From contig NZ_LDJX01000003.1 in NCBI RefSeq assembly GCF_001306415.1, positions 62,001 to 126,000 of the forward strand: a DNA stretch of 64,000 bases, given 5' to 3'. Below, piece after piece: positions 17,150-25,125 of the stretch. This stretch comes from Croceitalea dokdonensis DOKDO 023. GTDB taxonomy: Bacteria; Bacteroidota; Bacteroidia; Flavobacteriales; Flavobacteriaceae. Numbering within the stretch: position 1 is the first letter of the stretch; each line of letters begins with the position of its first letter. The notes below the pieces were generated by a model. The model had not been told where the DNA came from. It searched no databases and worked only from the letters and a program-made list of their open reading frames with translations. The translations under genes and the position numbers were made by a program.

Positions 17150-17168
17150 TCCCCGTCAGCATTGGGGA
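17150..17168 (+). terminator. Weak hairpin after the Gfo/Idh/MocA gene
   Basis: TCCCC (17150-17154) pairs with GGGGA (17164-17168) around a 9-nt loop; a short T-run follows only after about 12 bases. It may slow or end the 12019-17139 transcript, but the stem is short. Confidence 0.25.
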
Positions 17169-17358
17169 TTCATGGCCTTTTAAAGTCTATATTTAGATGG
17201 TTGCTTATAACCATTGCCGCTGTGGCGTTAGGACACTTTGGGGTTGCCATCAAAGAATTGTAGTTTCCAGAATGCTGGTGCGGTAAAGATTTTTAGGACA
17301 TCTTTTAAACATCAGCAAAACATCCAAACGGTATTGGATATATCTTGGTGGACGGCTA

Positions 17359-17799
17359 TCAATTGTCGGCCATAAGGTTATCATCCCAGGTAAGCGCCCT
17401 TGGCAGGGGTTGTATCCGTTGCTTTACGTTTAGGTACGCTTGCCATTGGTACGATTCCAAAACATCTGCCATTTCAGAAGTTTCACGCACATATAAGCGC
17501 TTGTATAAATGGTATTTTTCTCTTGGCGATAATTTTGGGTCTCCTGCCACCGCTCTTTTTTTTACTAGAAATCTGGCTACCGTAGATTTAAATTGTAAGC
17601 GCTGATTGGCACCCATGACCAAATAAGGTTGGTATTCACCTGTTATTTTTTCCGCTTCCGAACGAATGTTCCTATCTATTTGCAAGGCATAAAAGGTCTG
17701 GGATTGCAATGAAGAAGACAACAGGATTATACATAGAAAAATTGTGGAGCGCGCTAGAGTAGTTAGTATGTTTTTCTTAGAATTACCATCGGTCATCAT
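17359..17799 (-). CDS. Small exported helical protein, unknown function
   Basis: 146 residues. After a short charged start comes a hydrophobic signal (STIFLCIILLSSSLQSQ, residues about 18-34), so the mature protein of about 112 residues should be periplasmic or surface-exposed. The mature part is charged and probably helical (KSTVARFLVKKRAVAGDPKLSPREKYHLYKRLY, then ESYQWQAYLNVKQRIQPLP). The pattern loosely recalls Spy/CpxP-type helical proteins, but I do not recognise a family. It stands alone between the Gfo/Idh operon (convergent) and a 314-bp gap. Codon use looks like its neighbours. Confidence 0.6.
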   Translation of the reverse strand: MMTDGNSKKNILTTLARSTIFLCIILLSSSLQSQTFYALQIDRNIRSEAEKITGEYQPYLVMGANQRLQFKSTVARFLVKKRAVAGDPKLSPREKYHLYKRLYVRETSEMADVLESYQWQAYLNVKQRIQPLPRALTWDDNLMADN

Positions 17800-18113
17800 A
17801 GCGTTGTATTTTAAGTTGATTCCTAATGTGGAAGAAAAGAGTAAACATTATATCTATTTTCCTTGAATACAGGGCGACGGGTTTTAAACCATATCTTTCT
17901 ATATGGCTCCATAATATTTGATTTTTCAAGAAGGATGCCAAATGGAATTTTGTCATATATCTGTTAAATAAATTTTAAGGGATTTAGAGGTTGTTTGTCA
18001 ATTTGACATTCAACAGGAACCCAATCTACGCAAGCCCAAGGGAGTTAAGGAATTGGAACGGTGTTTGCCTTACCCTTTTTAAACAATGGTTAACTTTTTA
18101 ATTTTTTTGGATT
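17800..18113. other. 314-bp gap with an odd palindrome
   Basis: AT-rich and without a supported gene. TGTCAATTTGACA (17996-18008) is a 13-bp inverted repeat with TGTCAA/TTGACA arms around one central base, about 105 bp before the small gene at 18114; it may be an operator. CCATATCTTTCTATATGG near 17900 is another small inverted repeat, of no clear meaning. Confidence 0.4.
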
Positions 18114-18299
18114 ATGAAGAACGGCCCGATCAAAGTAAAACTCATCGAAAAAAAAGGAAACTCCTATTTGATTCAATTTCCCAACTTAAAAATTCCCGTC
18201 ACCGTAAACGATAATTTATACCAAAAAATGCTCCACAGCACCATGTATGAATTTGGGCACGACAACATTCATTTTAGCACCCAATCAAATTCAGCCTAA
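18114..18299 (+). CDS. Hypothetical 61-residue protein
   Basis: A short basic protein (MKNGPIKVKLIEKKGNSYLI, then FPNLKIPVTVNDNLYQKML). The first 40 residues look like paired beta strands, as in a small SH3-like or ribosome-associated fold, but no family is recognised. It is the only plus-strand gene in this interval and ends 29 bp before the convergent cupin gene. The coding case rests on a clean ATG, natural-looking amino-acid composition and the lack of any overlapping better frame. Confidence 0.5.
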   Translation: MKNGPIKVKLIEKKGNSYLIQFPNLKIPVTVNDNLYQKMLHSTMYEFGHDNIHFSTQSNSA

Positions 18300-18328
18300 G
18301 GTTTTGGCTAGGCCTTTTATGATACATC

Positions 18329-18799
18329 TTAATGACCAAGTTGTTGGGCCACGTTATCGTAATAGGTATGGGTTACCATCTCAGTCCATACCGTTGGGGT
18401 TTCACCGCTATAAAGGGCAATATAGGTTACATCACTGTTTTTGGTGGAAGAATGCCAGCGTTCGGTTTCTTTTTTACATCTTACCACATCGCCGGCCTTT
18501 AGGATAACAGGCTCTTTTCCCCTTTCTTGATAATAACCTTCTCCTGCTACGTATATGAGGACTTGTGCGGACCCATGTTTGTGCCAATCCAAGGTGGCAT
18601 TGGCCTTAAAAGTGGCTTTGGTGATATGGATATCTAGCTCACTGTCCGCCTCAACCAAGCGGTTTAACCAAGCCTCACCAATATAATGGGTGTTAGGTGC
18701 CTTAAAGCCCTCTTCTAGGTAAGAAGAGACTTCGTACAATTTTTGGGCGGAAACCATTAGGGGTAAAACCAATAGGATAACGATGGGTTGAATTTTCAT
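18329..18799 (-). CDS. Exported cupin-domain protein
   Basis: 156 residues with a clear signal peptide (MKIQPIVILLVLPLMVSAQ). The mature protein is a single small cupin: a DWHKHGSAQVLIYVAGEGYYQERG strand pair with a metal-type histidine pair, then GDVVRCKKETERWHSSTKNSDVTYIALY supplying further ligands. Cupins of this kind include sugar isomerases, dioxygenases and storage-type binding proteins. It lies downstream of GMC copy 2 and the ASCH gene on the same strand, with a 44-codon frame between, so a role with the sugar genes is possible. The reaction is unknown. Confidence 0.85.
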   Translation of the reverse strand: MKIQPIVILLVLPLMVSAQKLYEVSSYLEEGFKAPNTHYIGEAWLNRLVEADSELDIHITKATFKANATLDWHKHGSAQVLIYVAGEGYYQERGKEPVILKAGDVVRCKKETERWHSSTKNSDVTYIALYSGETPTVWTEMVTHTYYDNVAQQLGH

Positions 18800-18934
18800 C
18801 TATAGTTGTTTTAGTACAGAAAGTAATGGTAAGGTATGCTTTTTCATCACATAAGGAATCGTTCCCAACTTATTAAACAATGCATCCAGCTGTGGTTGCC
18901 TGTTGGTACGGCTCAATACTAGGGCATAGTCCAT
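18800..18934 (-). CDS. Possible 44-residue protein between the ASCH and cupin genes
   Basis: An ATG at 18934 opens a 44-codon frame (MDYALVLSRTNRQPQLDALF, then NKLGTIPYVMKKHTLPLLSVLKQL) whose TAG abuts the cupin ATG, and whose start follows the ASCH stop by 12 bp. The tight fit on both sides favours a real small gene or the remnant of a larger one; an in-frame stop lies just upstream of the ATG. No family is recognised. Confidence 0.35.
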   Translation of the reverse strand: MDYALVLSRTNRQPQLDALFNKLGTIPYVMKKHTLPLLSVLKQL

Positions 18935-18946
18935 ATGCGCCTAAAG

Positions 18947-19405
18947 TTAGAATACCTTCTGGAACCTTTCAAAAACAACGATCATACTTTCTAGGGGCCT
19001 CCTATTGAATTCTGCCAGTTCTCGCGTATAATAGTCCCAGTGGACTTTTTTCCAATAGGCTAGGCTCTTATCACCCTCTCCCTCTAAACGGGCGTGTTCC
19101 TCATGGATGGAAAAGTAAGGAAGCATTTTCACCGAGGTGGTCCTAACAAGGCACTTGGCGTTGCCATCCCAATCCGTGACCACAAAAAAATCGCCAATTT
19201 TAGGAAGTATTTCACCTCTTAATTGCAAGCCTAAAAGGGAATGGGAGGTCGCTTTTTTTATGTCATTGACGGTAAGTTCTGCAAGTAAGTTGGCATCCTT
19301 TTCATTATCCCCAAAATATCCAACTTCTGGGGTCTTTTCAGTTGCAAATTCTGGGTGTTTGTCCAAAAAATCTCCCCAAAGCTTTTTTGCAGAGCTATTA
19401 TCCAT
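18947..19405 (-). CDS. ASCH domain protein
   Basis: 152 residues. The ASCH fold (RNA- or nucleoside-binding, PUA-like) is seen in LGLQLRGEILPKIGDFFVVTDWDGNAKCLVRTTSV followed by an acidic EEHARLEGEGDKSLAYWKKVHWDYY segment, as in the bacterial group that includes N4-acetylcytidine amidohydrolases and unassigned relatives. No signal peptide. It starts 16 bp after the GMC copy 2 stop and is probably cotranscribed. Its presence inside a sugar unit is unexplained. The domain is confident; the activity is not. Confidence 0.85.
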   Translation of the reverse strand: MDNSSAKKLWGDFLDKHPEFATEKTPEVGYFGDNEKDANLLAELTVNDIKKATSHSLLGLQLRGEILPKIGDFFVVTDWDGNAKCLVRTTSVKMLPYFSIHEEHARLEGEGDKSLAYWKKVHWDYYTRELAEFNRRPLESMIVVFERFQKVF

Positions 19406-19421
19406 GTGGTTATCTTTTTTA

Positions 19422-21140
19422 TTAAGCGAATTTACCTAATTTGAATTGTTCTGCCGCATGGTTGGCAGCTCTGGCCGTAAACGCCATATAGGTCAAGGAA
19501 GGATTGACACAACTTGCCGAGGTCATAAAAGCACCATCCGTTACATACACATTGGGTACATCATGTAGTTGATTGTTTTTATTGACCACCGATGTTCTTG
19601 GGTTCCAGCCCATACGTGCCCCGCCCATTTCGTGAATGCCTAGGCCGGGGCCTGTTTCGGTGTCATACGCCTGGACGTTCTTAAAACCTGCTGCCTTTAG
19701 CATGGCAACGGCCTCTTCTTTGATGGCCTCGCGCATCTGCAGTTCGTTTTCTTTGAATTCCACATTAAAATCCAATTGTGGAAGTCCCCATTGGTCTTTT
19801 TTGTCCCTGCTTAAAGTAACCCTATTGTCATGGTAGGGTAACATCTCACCAAAACCGGTCATCCCAATTTGCCAGCCACCGGGTTCCAACATGGCTTTTT
19901 TATAAGCGGCGCCATAGCCCAGTTCTGCAACCATTTCCCCCCAGTTCTCCCTGCTTGCACCGCCCTGATACCCAAAGCCCCTTAAGAACCCATCACGTTT
20001 GGTTTTTTGGTCCAGATTGGCAAACCGTGGAATATAAAATCCGTTTGGCCTACGGCCTTTGTAGTACTTGTCCAAATGGCCGTCAATCTTTGCAGAGGCT
20101 CCCAATTGGTAGTGGTGGTCCATAATGTTGCGTCCCAATTCATCATAATTATTGCCCATTCCATTTGGGAAACTTGGAGATTTTGATTGTAACAAGACCC
20201 CTACGGATGCCATTGCAGAGGCACATAAGAAAACAATTTTACCTTTGAACTCTAGTTTTTCCCCAGTAGCTGCATCTATTACTTTTACACCGCTCGCGTG
20301 TTTAGTGGTTTGGTCGTAAACTACTTCATGGACAATGGAGTTGGCCCTTAAGGTCATATTCCCTGTTCGTTCCGCGGCGGGAAGGGTTGAGGAATTACTG
20401 CTAAAATAGCCACCAAAAGGGCAGCCCCGCCAGCAGCGGTTGCGGTACTGGCATGGTCCACGACCTTCAAAATCAATGGTGTTTTCCGTAATGTGGGCAA
20501 CGCGGCCAATGGTCAGTAACCTCCCGTCATCAAACGTACTGCGCAGGATTTTTTGTAGGTCTTGCTCCACACAATTAAGTTCCATGGGCGCTAAAAACTG
20601 CCCGTCTGGCAAGTGGGGCAAGCCTAATTTTTCTCCACTCACCCCTATGTAAGATTCTACTTTATCGTACCAAGGTGCAATATCTTGGTACCTCACGGGC
20701 CAATCTACCGCAACATCCTCTTTAAGGTTGGCCTCAAAATCAATATCGCTCCACCGGTAACTTTGTCTTCCCCAGGTAAGTGACCTGCCCCCGACTTGAT
20801 ACCCACGAATCCAGTCAAAACGCTTGGTTTCTTGGTACGGATGTTCCAAATCGTTCACAAAAAAGTGTTTGGTGGCATCCGTTGGGGCCCAACCGACCCT
20901 TTTTTGTTTATGGTATTTTTTTTGGTCCTCTTCAGATAATTTGTTGCGAAAAGGCAAGTCCCATGTATCCTTGTTCATGGTTTTATAGTCTTCCACATGC
21001 TTTACCATGGGACCACGTTCCAAAACCAAGGTCTTTAAGCCATTTTCACAAAGTTCTTTGGCTGCCCAGCCTCCTGTAATTCCCGTGCCAACCACTATGG
21101 CATCATAAACTGTTGTTTGATTCACATTCATCATTTTCAT
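19422..21140 (-). CDS. GMC family FAD-dependent sugar dehydrogenase (copy 2)
   Basis: 572 residues, the same length as copy 1 (10155-11873) and clearly paralogous along the whole protein. FAD loop GTGITGGWAAKEL; C230, C236 and C240 in PCQYRNRCWRGCPFGG keep the C-x5-C-x3-C [3Fe-4S] spacing; catalytic pair H503 (GIHEMGGARMG) and N546. Unlike copy 1 it has no adjacent gamma subunit: the next gene down is an ASCH protein. It could share the gamma subunit at 9502 or act in the cytoplasm. It is divergent from a second isomerase-like gene followed by two DUF1080 lipoproteins, the same layout as copy 1. Substrate unknown. Confidence 0.92.
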   Translation of the reverse strand: MKMMNVNQTTVYDAIVVGTGITGGWAAKELCENGLKTLVLERGPMVKHVEDYKTMNKDTWDLPFRNKLSEEDQKKYHKQKRVGWAPTDATKHFFVNDLEHPYQETKRFDWIRGYQVGGRSLTWGRQSYRWSDIDFEANLKEDVAVDWPVRYQDIAPWYDKVESYIGVSGEKLGLPHLPDGQFLAPMELNCVEQDLQKILRSTFDDGRLLTIGRVAHITENTIDFEGRGPCQYRNRCWRGCPFGGYFSSNSSTLPAAERTGNMTLRANSIVHEVVYDQTTKHASGVKVIDAATGEKLEFKGKIVFLCASAMASVGVLLQSKSPSFPNGMGNNYDELGRNIMDHHYQLGASAKIDGHLDKYYKGRRPNGFYIPRFANLDQKTKRDGFLRGFGYQGGASRENWGEMVAELGYGAAYKKAMLEPGGWQIGMTGFGEMLPYHDNRVTLSRDKKDQWGLPQLDFNVEFKENELQMREAIKEEAVAMLKAAGFKNVQAYDTETGPGLGIHEMGGARMGWNPRTSVVNKNNQLHDVPNVYVTDGAFMTSASCVNPSLTYMAFTARAANHAAEQFKLGKFA

Positions 21141-21267
21141 TATCGGCTAAATCCCTATATTTATGATTTCTCAGATGTTATCTTGAAAAATTAGGAATAT
21201 AGTTTTTAAATATAGACGATTCTCCTAAAATGCTAAGGAAAAAATCGTTTTAAAAATCCAAATTACA

Positions 21268-22320
21268 ATGAAGACAATTAAAGGACCTGCAGTTTTTTTG
21301 GCGCAGTTCGTAGATAGTAAAGCGCCCTTTAATACCTTGGAAGGGATGTGCCAATGGGCATCCGATTTAGGATATAAGGGTATACAGATTCCTACTTGGG
21401 AATCTTTTTTGATCGACCTTGACAAAGCGGCAGAAAGCCAAGATTATTGTGATGAACTCAAGGGCAAAATAAATTCCTATGGATTGGAAATTACTGAGCT
21501 CTCTACCCATCTTCAAGGGCAGTTGGTCGCGGTGCACCCTGCATACGACATTATGTTCGATAATTTTGCTCCCGATGCCTTAAAAGGAAATCCAAAAGAG
21601 CGCACCGCCTGGGCCGTGGAAACGGTTAAAAAAGCCGCAACGGCCAGTCGTAGACTAGGGATTAAGGCCCACGCAACTTTTTCAGGGGCATTGCTTTGGC
21701 ATACCATGCACCCCTGGCCCCAACGCCCCGCAGGTTTGGTAGAAATGGGCTTTGAAGAGTTGGCCAAACGCTGGATGCCCATCCTCAACCATTTTGATGA
21801 AGAAGGGGTAGATGTCTGTTATGAAATACATCCAGGGGAAGACCTTCATGATGGGGATACGTTTGAGCGTTTTTTAGAAGCGACAGGAAACCACAAAAGG
21901 GTGAACATTTTATATGACCCCAGCCACTTTGTGTTGCAGCAATTGGATTATATCACTTACATAGACCATTATCACGAATTCATCAAATCATTTCATGTAA
22001 AGGATTCTGAGTTTAATCCAACAGGAAAAAAAGGGGCTTTTGGAGGTTATAATGATTGGGGCAACAGGGCTGGTAGGTACCGTTCCCTGGGCGATGGACA
22101 AATTGATTTTAAAACTATTTTCTCCAAGCTTACCCAATATGGATGTGACGTTTGGGCCGTGATGGAATGGGAATGTTGTATTAAAAGTCCGGAACAAGGT
22201 GCCCGGGAGGGAGCAAGATTTATTCAGGACCATATCATTGAAGCCACGCAAAAGACCTTTGACGATTTTGCTGGAGCCGAAATTGATAAGGAGGAGTTAA
22301 AACGAATTTTAGGATTATAG
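21268..22320 (+). CDS. Sugar phosphate isomerase/epimerase-type TIM-barrel protein (copy 2)
   Basis: 350 residues of the AP-endonuclease-2 superfamily, without a signal peptide, hence cytoplasmic, unlike copy 1. Four metal ligands typical of the fold are visible: E in CYEIHPGED, D and H in LYDPSHF, H in FHVKDSEF, and E in VMEWECCIKS. This is a complete E-D-H-E set, so a metal-dependent isomerase, epimerase or dehydratase/lyase activity is likely. Relatives in C-glycoside and 3-keto-glycoside catabolism act as lyases or hydratases. It is divergent from GMC copy 2 and one base ahead of the first DUF1080 gene, so it is presumably the cytoplasmic partner in this unit. Confidence 0.88.
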   Translation: MKTIKGPAVFLAQFVDSKAPFNTLEGMCQWASDLGYKGIQIPTWESFLIDLDKAAESQDYCDELKGKINSYGLEITELSTHLQGQLVAVHPAYDIMFDNFAPDALKGNPKERTAWAVETVKKAATASRRLGIKAHATFSGALLWHTMHPWPQRPAGLVEMGFEELAKRWMPILNHFDEEGVDVCYEIHPGEDLHDGDTFERFLEATGNHKRVNILYDPSHFVLQQLDYITYIDHYHEFIKSFHVKDSEFNPTGKKGAFGGYNDWGNRAGRYRSLGDGQIDFKTIFSKLTQYGCDVWAVMEWECCIKSPEQGAREGARFIQDHIIEATQKTFDDFAGAEIDKEELKRILGL

Positions 22321-22321
22321 A

Positions 22322-23074
22322 ATGCAGTTAAATATGAAAAAATTAATCATTTTAGCGTTGGTTACCTGTGCCCTTGGTTGTAAGCAAAAAGACCAAAAAG
22401 CGGAGGCAGGGGAGGCAAAAAAAGAACCGGTAATGGAAACGCTGCCCAAGGACTGGGTCACCCTTTTTGATGGCACTTCCTTTGACGGTTGGCATGAGTA
22501 TTTGGCCCAAGGCGTTTCTGAACATTGGAAGTTGGAAGACGGTGCCATGGTGTTTTATCCGCCGGCTGAAAGACATGGTAAAAGCTTTAATCTGGTAACG
22601 GATAAGGAATATACCAATTTTGTACTCTCCCTAGAGTGGAAGGTTAGCGAAGCAAGTAATAGTGGGATTTTCTGGGGAGTTTTTGAAGATGCAAAGTATG
22701 GGCAGCCCTATGAAACGGGTCCGGAAATACAGGTATTGGACAATATAGCCCATCCTGATGCCAAGGCCGGAACAACACACCAAGCAGGGGCCTTGTACGA
22801 TATGATAGCTCCTAGCAAGGAGGTAGTTAAACCTGTTGGGCAGTGGAACCTTTGCATTATTACTATCGATCATGAAAGAAACATTGGCAGTGTTCGCCTT
22901 AATGGGCAAAATATTGTTGAATTTCCCGTTCATGGTGAGGAGTGGGATGCCATGGTGGCCAAATCTAAATTTGCAGATTGGGAAGGTTTTGGCAAATACC
23001 AAACGGGAAAAATTGGCTTGCAAGACCACGGAGACGTGGTGGCCTACAGAAATATTAAAATAAAAGAGCTATAA
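22322..23074 (+). CDS. DUF1080 (3-keto-disaccharide hydrolase type) lipoprotein, copy 1
   Basis: 250 residues. The start is at 22322; an in-frame ATG at 22334 gives a cleaner lipoprotein signal (MKKLIILALVTCALGC, cysteine after LG). The mature part is the concanavalin-like DUF1080 domain, with WVTLFDGTSFDGWHEY at the start, NSGIFWGVFEDAKYG with a family SGIFW core, and KIGLQDHGDVVAYRNIKIKEL at the end. The family is now linked to cleavage of 3-keto-disaccharides and glycosides. The gene begins 1 bp after the isomerase-like gene and ends 2 bp before a second DUF1080 gene. It is likely anchored in the periplasm, where a GMC dehydrogenase could supply the keto substrate. Confidence 0.9.
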   Translation: MQLNMKKLIILALVTCALGCKQKDQKAEAGEAKKEPVMETLPKDWVTLFDGTSFDGWHEYLAQGVSEHWKLEDGAMVFYPPAERHGKSFNLVTDKEYTNFVLSLEWKVSEASNSGIFWGVFEDAKYGQPYETGPEIQVLDNIAHPDAKAGTTHQAGALYDMIAPSKEVVKPVGQWNLCIITIDHERNIGSVRLNGQNIVEFPVHGEEWDAMVAKSKFADWEGFGKYQTGKIGLQDHGDVVAYRNIKIKEL

Positions 23075-23076
23075 GG

Positions 23077-23883
23077 ATGAGGCAGTACCTTCTTTGTTTT
23101 TTAGTATGTGCGGCGATAGGATGCCAAGAAAGCACCAAGAACATGCCCAACGGCCAAAATGCCGCTAAATCTTCACAAAATGATGTGATAGACCAAGGGG
23201 TAGAGCCTACGGAGCCGGAACAAACAGAAATTTATGAACCTGTTCCCCCAAAAGTGGACCTTGGTGAACATGGTGTGCCCAGTGATGCCATAGTCTTGTT
23301 CAATGGTTCAGATTTTTCGGAATGGGTTCATGTAGCGGATAGCGCTGCCGTAAAATGGCTTTTGAACGCAGATGGGAGCATGACGGTAAAGGACAAGACT
23401 GGCAGCATACAGACCAAACGTAATTTTGGTAGCGTGCAACTTCACCTAGAGTGGAAATCTCCAGGAGATATCCAGGGGGATGGACAGAACAGGGCCAATA
23501 GTGGCGTTTTTCTGCAAAACAGGTATGAAGTACAAATCTTGGACAATAATGATAACAACACGTATACCAATGGACAGGTAGCTTCTATTTATAAGCAATC
23601 CGTGCCCTTGGCCATGGCCTCCAGACCCAGTGGGCAATGGAATGCTTATGACATCATCTTTCACGCTCCAGAGTTCAATGAGGTAGGTGAACGTACAAAA
23701 GCGGGAACCATTACGGTCTTGCACAATGGGGTACTGGTACAGGACCATTATGAGCTAAAGGGCACTACCGAATATATCGGCTGGCCCAAAAATGTGGCCC
23801 ATGGCAAGGCTCCCATTCAGCTTCAGGACCATAAAGACAACAGCCGCGTAAGCTACCGGAATATTTGGGTCCGGGAACTATAA
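23077..23883 (+). CDS. DUF1080 (3-keto-disaccharide hydrolase type) lipoprotein, copy 2
   Basis: 268 residues. Signal and lipobox: MRQYLLCFLVCAAIGC, cysteine at about residue 16. Then a Q/E/P-rich linker of about 50 residues, followed by a DUF1080 domain (IVLFNGSDFSEWVHV; NSGVFLQNRYEVQILDNND; IQLQDHKDNSRVSYRNIWVREL). It diverges clearly from copy 1 (SGVFLQ against SGIFWG, and a longer linker), so the two probably act on different glycosides. It starts 2 bp after copy 1 and its TAA overlaps the ATG of the SdpI-like gene. The catalytic residues of this family are not obvious to me from the sequence. Confidence 0.9.
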   Translation: MRQYLLCFLVCAAIGCQESTKNMPNGQNAAKSSQNDVIDQGVEPTEPEQTEIYEPVPPKVDLGEHGVPSDAIVLFNGSDFSEWVHVADSAAVKWLLNADGSMTVKDKTGSIQTKRNFGSVQLHLEWKSPGDIQGDGQNRANSGVFLQNRYEVQILDNNDNNTYTNGQVASIYKQSVPLAMASRPSGQWNAYDIIFHAPEFNEVGERTKAGTITVLHNGVLVQDHYELKGTTEYIGWPKNVAHGKAPIQLQDHKDNSRVSYRNIWVREL

Positions 23884-24236
23884 TGGACTGGGAGCTGTTT
23901 TTTGGAACCCTGCTTACCCCACTTTTGCTCTTGGGGTTTGGATGGTACTGGAAAATAAATCCACCTAAAAAAATTAACCATTTATATGGGTACAGGACCC
24001 GGCGGAGTATGGCCAACCAACAGATTTGGGACCACGCCAACCGTATTGGGGCCAAAATGTTGCTCTGGCTTGGTTGGGTGACATTGGCCATTAGCGTGCT
24101 ACTGTTTTTACTGGTGCCAACCTACGCGATACTGATCGCCACTTTTATTTTGCTCATCGGGATAGGTATGGGTATGTACTGGTGCGAGACCCAACTCAAC
24201 CGACATTATGATCGCAACGGCAACCCAAAACCTTGA
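23883..24236 (+). CDS. SdpI family membrane protein
   Basis: 117 residues from the ATG at 23883 (TAATG junction with the DUF1080 stop). Three membrane segments, and before the second the motif INHLYGYRTRRSMANQQIWDHAN, the hallmark of SdpI/DUF4491-like proteins (YGYRTRxS...W...N). In Bacillus SdpI gives immunity to a toxin, but the wide family outside Firmicutes has no known role. It is the last gene of the isomerase-DUF1080 run by spacing, though functionally unlike the rest. The following yicC gene has its own -7-like element. Confidence 0.82.
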   Translation: MDWELFFGTLLTPLLLLGFGWYWKINPPKKINHLYGYRTRRSMANQQIWDHANRIGAKMLLWLGWVTLAISVLLFLLVPTYAILIATFILLIGIGMGMYWCETQLNRHYDRNGNPKP

Positions 24237-24242
24237 TTTAAC

Positions 24243-24250
24243 TACCTTTG
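24243..24250 (+). promoter_or_regulatory. Putative -7 element for yicC
   Basis: TACCTTTG matches TAnnTTTG and lies 18 bp before the proposed yicC ATG at 24268, so the leader would be about 10 nt. A -33 TTTG is not evident at the standard distance. The same octamer stands in front of aspS on the other strand (48301-48308). Confidence 0.45.
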
Positions 24251-24267
24251 CCAAAATTTTGAGTAAT

Positions 24268-25125
24268 ATGATCCAATCCATGACGGGCTATGGCAAACAT
24301 GTGTTACAACTGCCATCAAAAAAGATTACCATTGAACTAAAATCCCTCAACAGCAAAAATTTAGATCTTAATGCCCGTATTCCCCAGAGCTATCGGGAAA
24401 AAGAGCTTGAGCTTAGAAAAAAAATCGCGGCCGTCCTCCTAAGGGGCAAAGTGGATTTTTCCCTTAATTTGGAAATTACAGGACAAGATACCACGGTGGA
24501 GGTAAATGCCGGAGTGGTCAAAAAATACATGTCCCAACTGCGGGAGATTGCAAGCGGTGACGAAACTAAGTTGTTGGAGATGGCGCTGCGTATGCCAGAC
24601 ACCTTAAAGACGGACAAGGATGACATTGACCCGGAGGAATATAGGGCGATAGAAACCGCATTGGAAGAAGCCTTAAAAGCCATCAGTGCCTTTAGAACAG
24701 AGGAGGGCAAGGTGTTGGAGGTAGATTTTAACCAACGTTTATCCAGCTTGGAAAGCTTATTGGAGAGTGTTAAGGTCATGGATCAGGAACGCTTGGAAAC
24801 CATCCGTGAACGGTTGGAAAAGGCTGTGGCCGATTTAAAGGTAGAGCTGGATGAAAACCGCTTTGAGCAGGAGCTGATATACTATTTGGAGAAGTATGAT
24901 ATTACCGAGGAGAAGGTACGTCTGGCCAATCATTTGGATTATTTTAGAACCACCATGAACTCAGCCGATTCCAACGGAAAAAAATTAGGGTTTATCTCAC
25001 AGGAAATCGGAAGGGAAATCAATACCATAGGATCCAAGGCCAATTATGCGCCCATGCAACAACTGGTGGTACAGATGAAGGATGAACTGGAAAAGATCAA
25101 AGAACAAATGCTCAATGTGTTATGA
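24268..25125 (+). CDS. yicC: YicC-family protein (RNA-associated endoribonuclease family)
   Basis: 285 residues. The start was taken at 24268 because the family invariably opens MIQSMTGYG; an earlier in-frame ATG at 24208 lies inside the SdpI-like gene. The N-terminal YicC domain runs to about residue 155, and the C-terminal DUF1732-type domain includes YYLEKYDITEEKVRLANHLDYF and a final GKKLGFISQEIGREINTIGSKAN, the most conserved stretch of the family. Members have been reported as RNA endonucleases or adaptors. The next gene, gmk, overlaps by 4 bp, which is the standard Bacteroidota order yicC-gmk-nadD. Confidence 0.93.
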   Translation: MIQSMTGYGKHVLQLPSKKITIELKSLNSKNLDLNARIPQSYREKELELRKKIAAVLLRGKVDFSLNLEITGQDTTVEVNAGVVKKYMSQLREIASGDETKLLEMALRMPDTLKTDKDDIDPEEYRAIETALEEALKAISAFRTEEGKVLEVDFNQRLSSLESLLESVKVMDQERLETIRERLEKAVADLKVELDENRFEQELIYYLEKYDITEEKVRLANHLDYFRTTMNSADSNGKKLGFISQEIGREINTIGSKANYAPMQQLVVQMKDELEKIKEQMLNVL

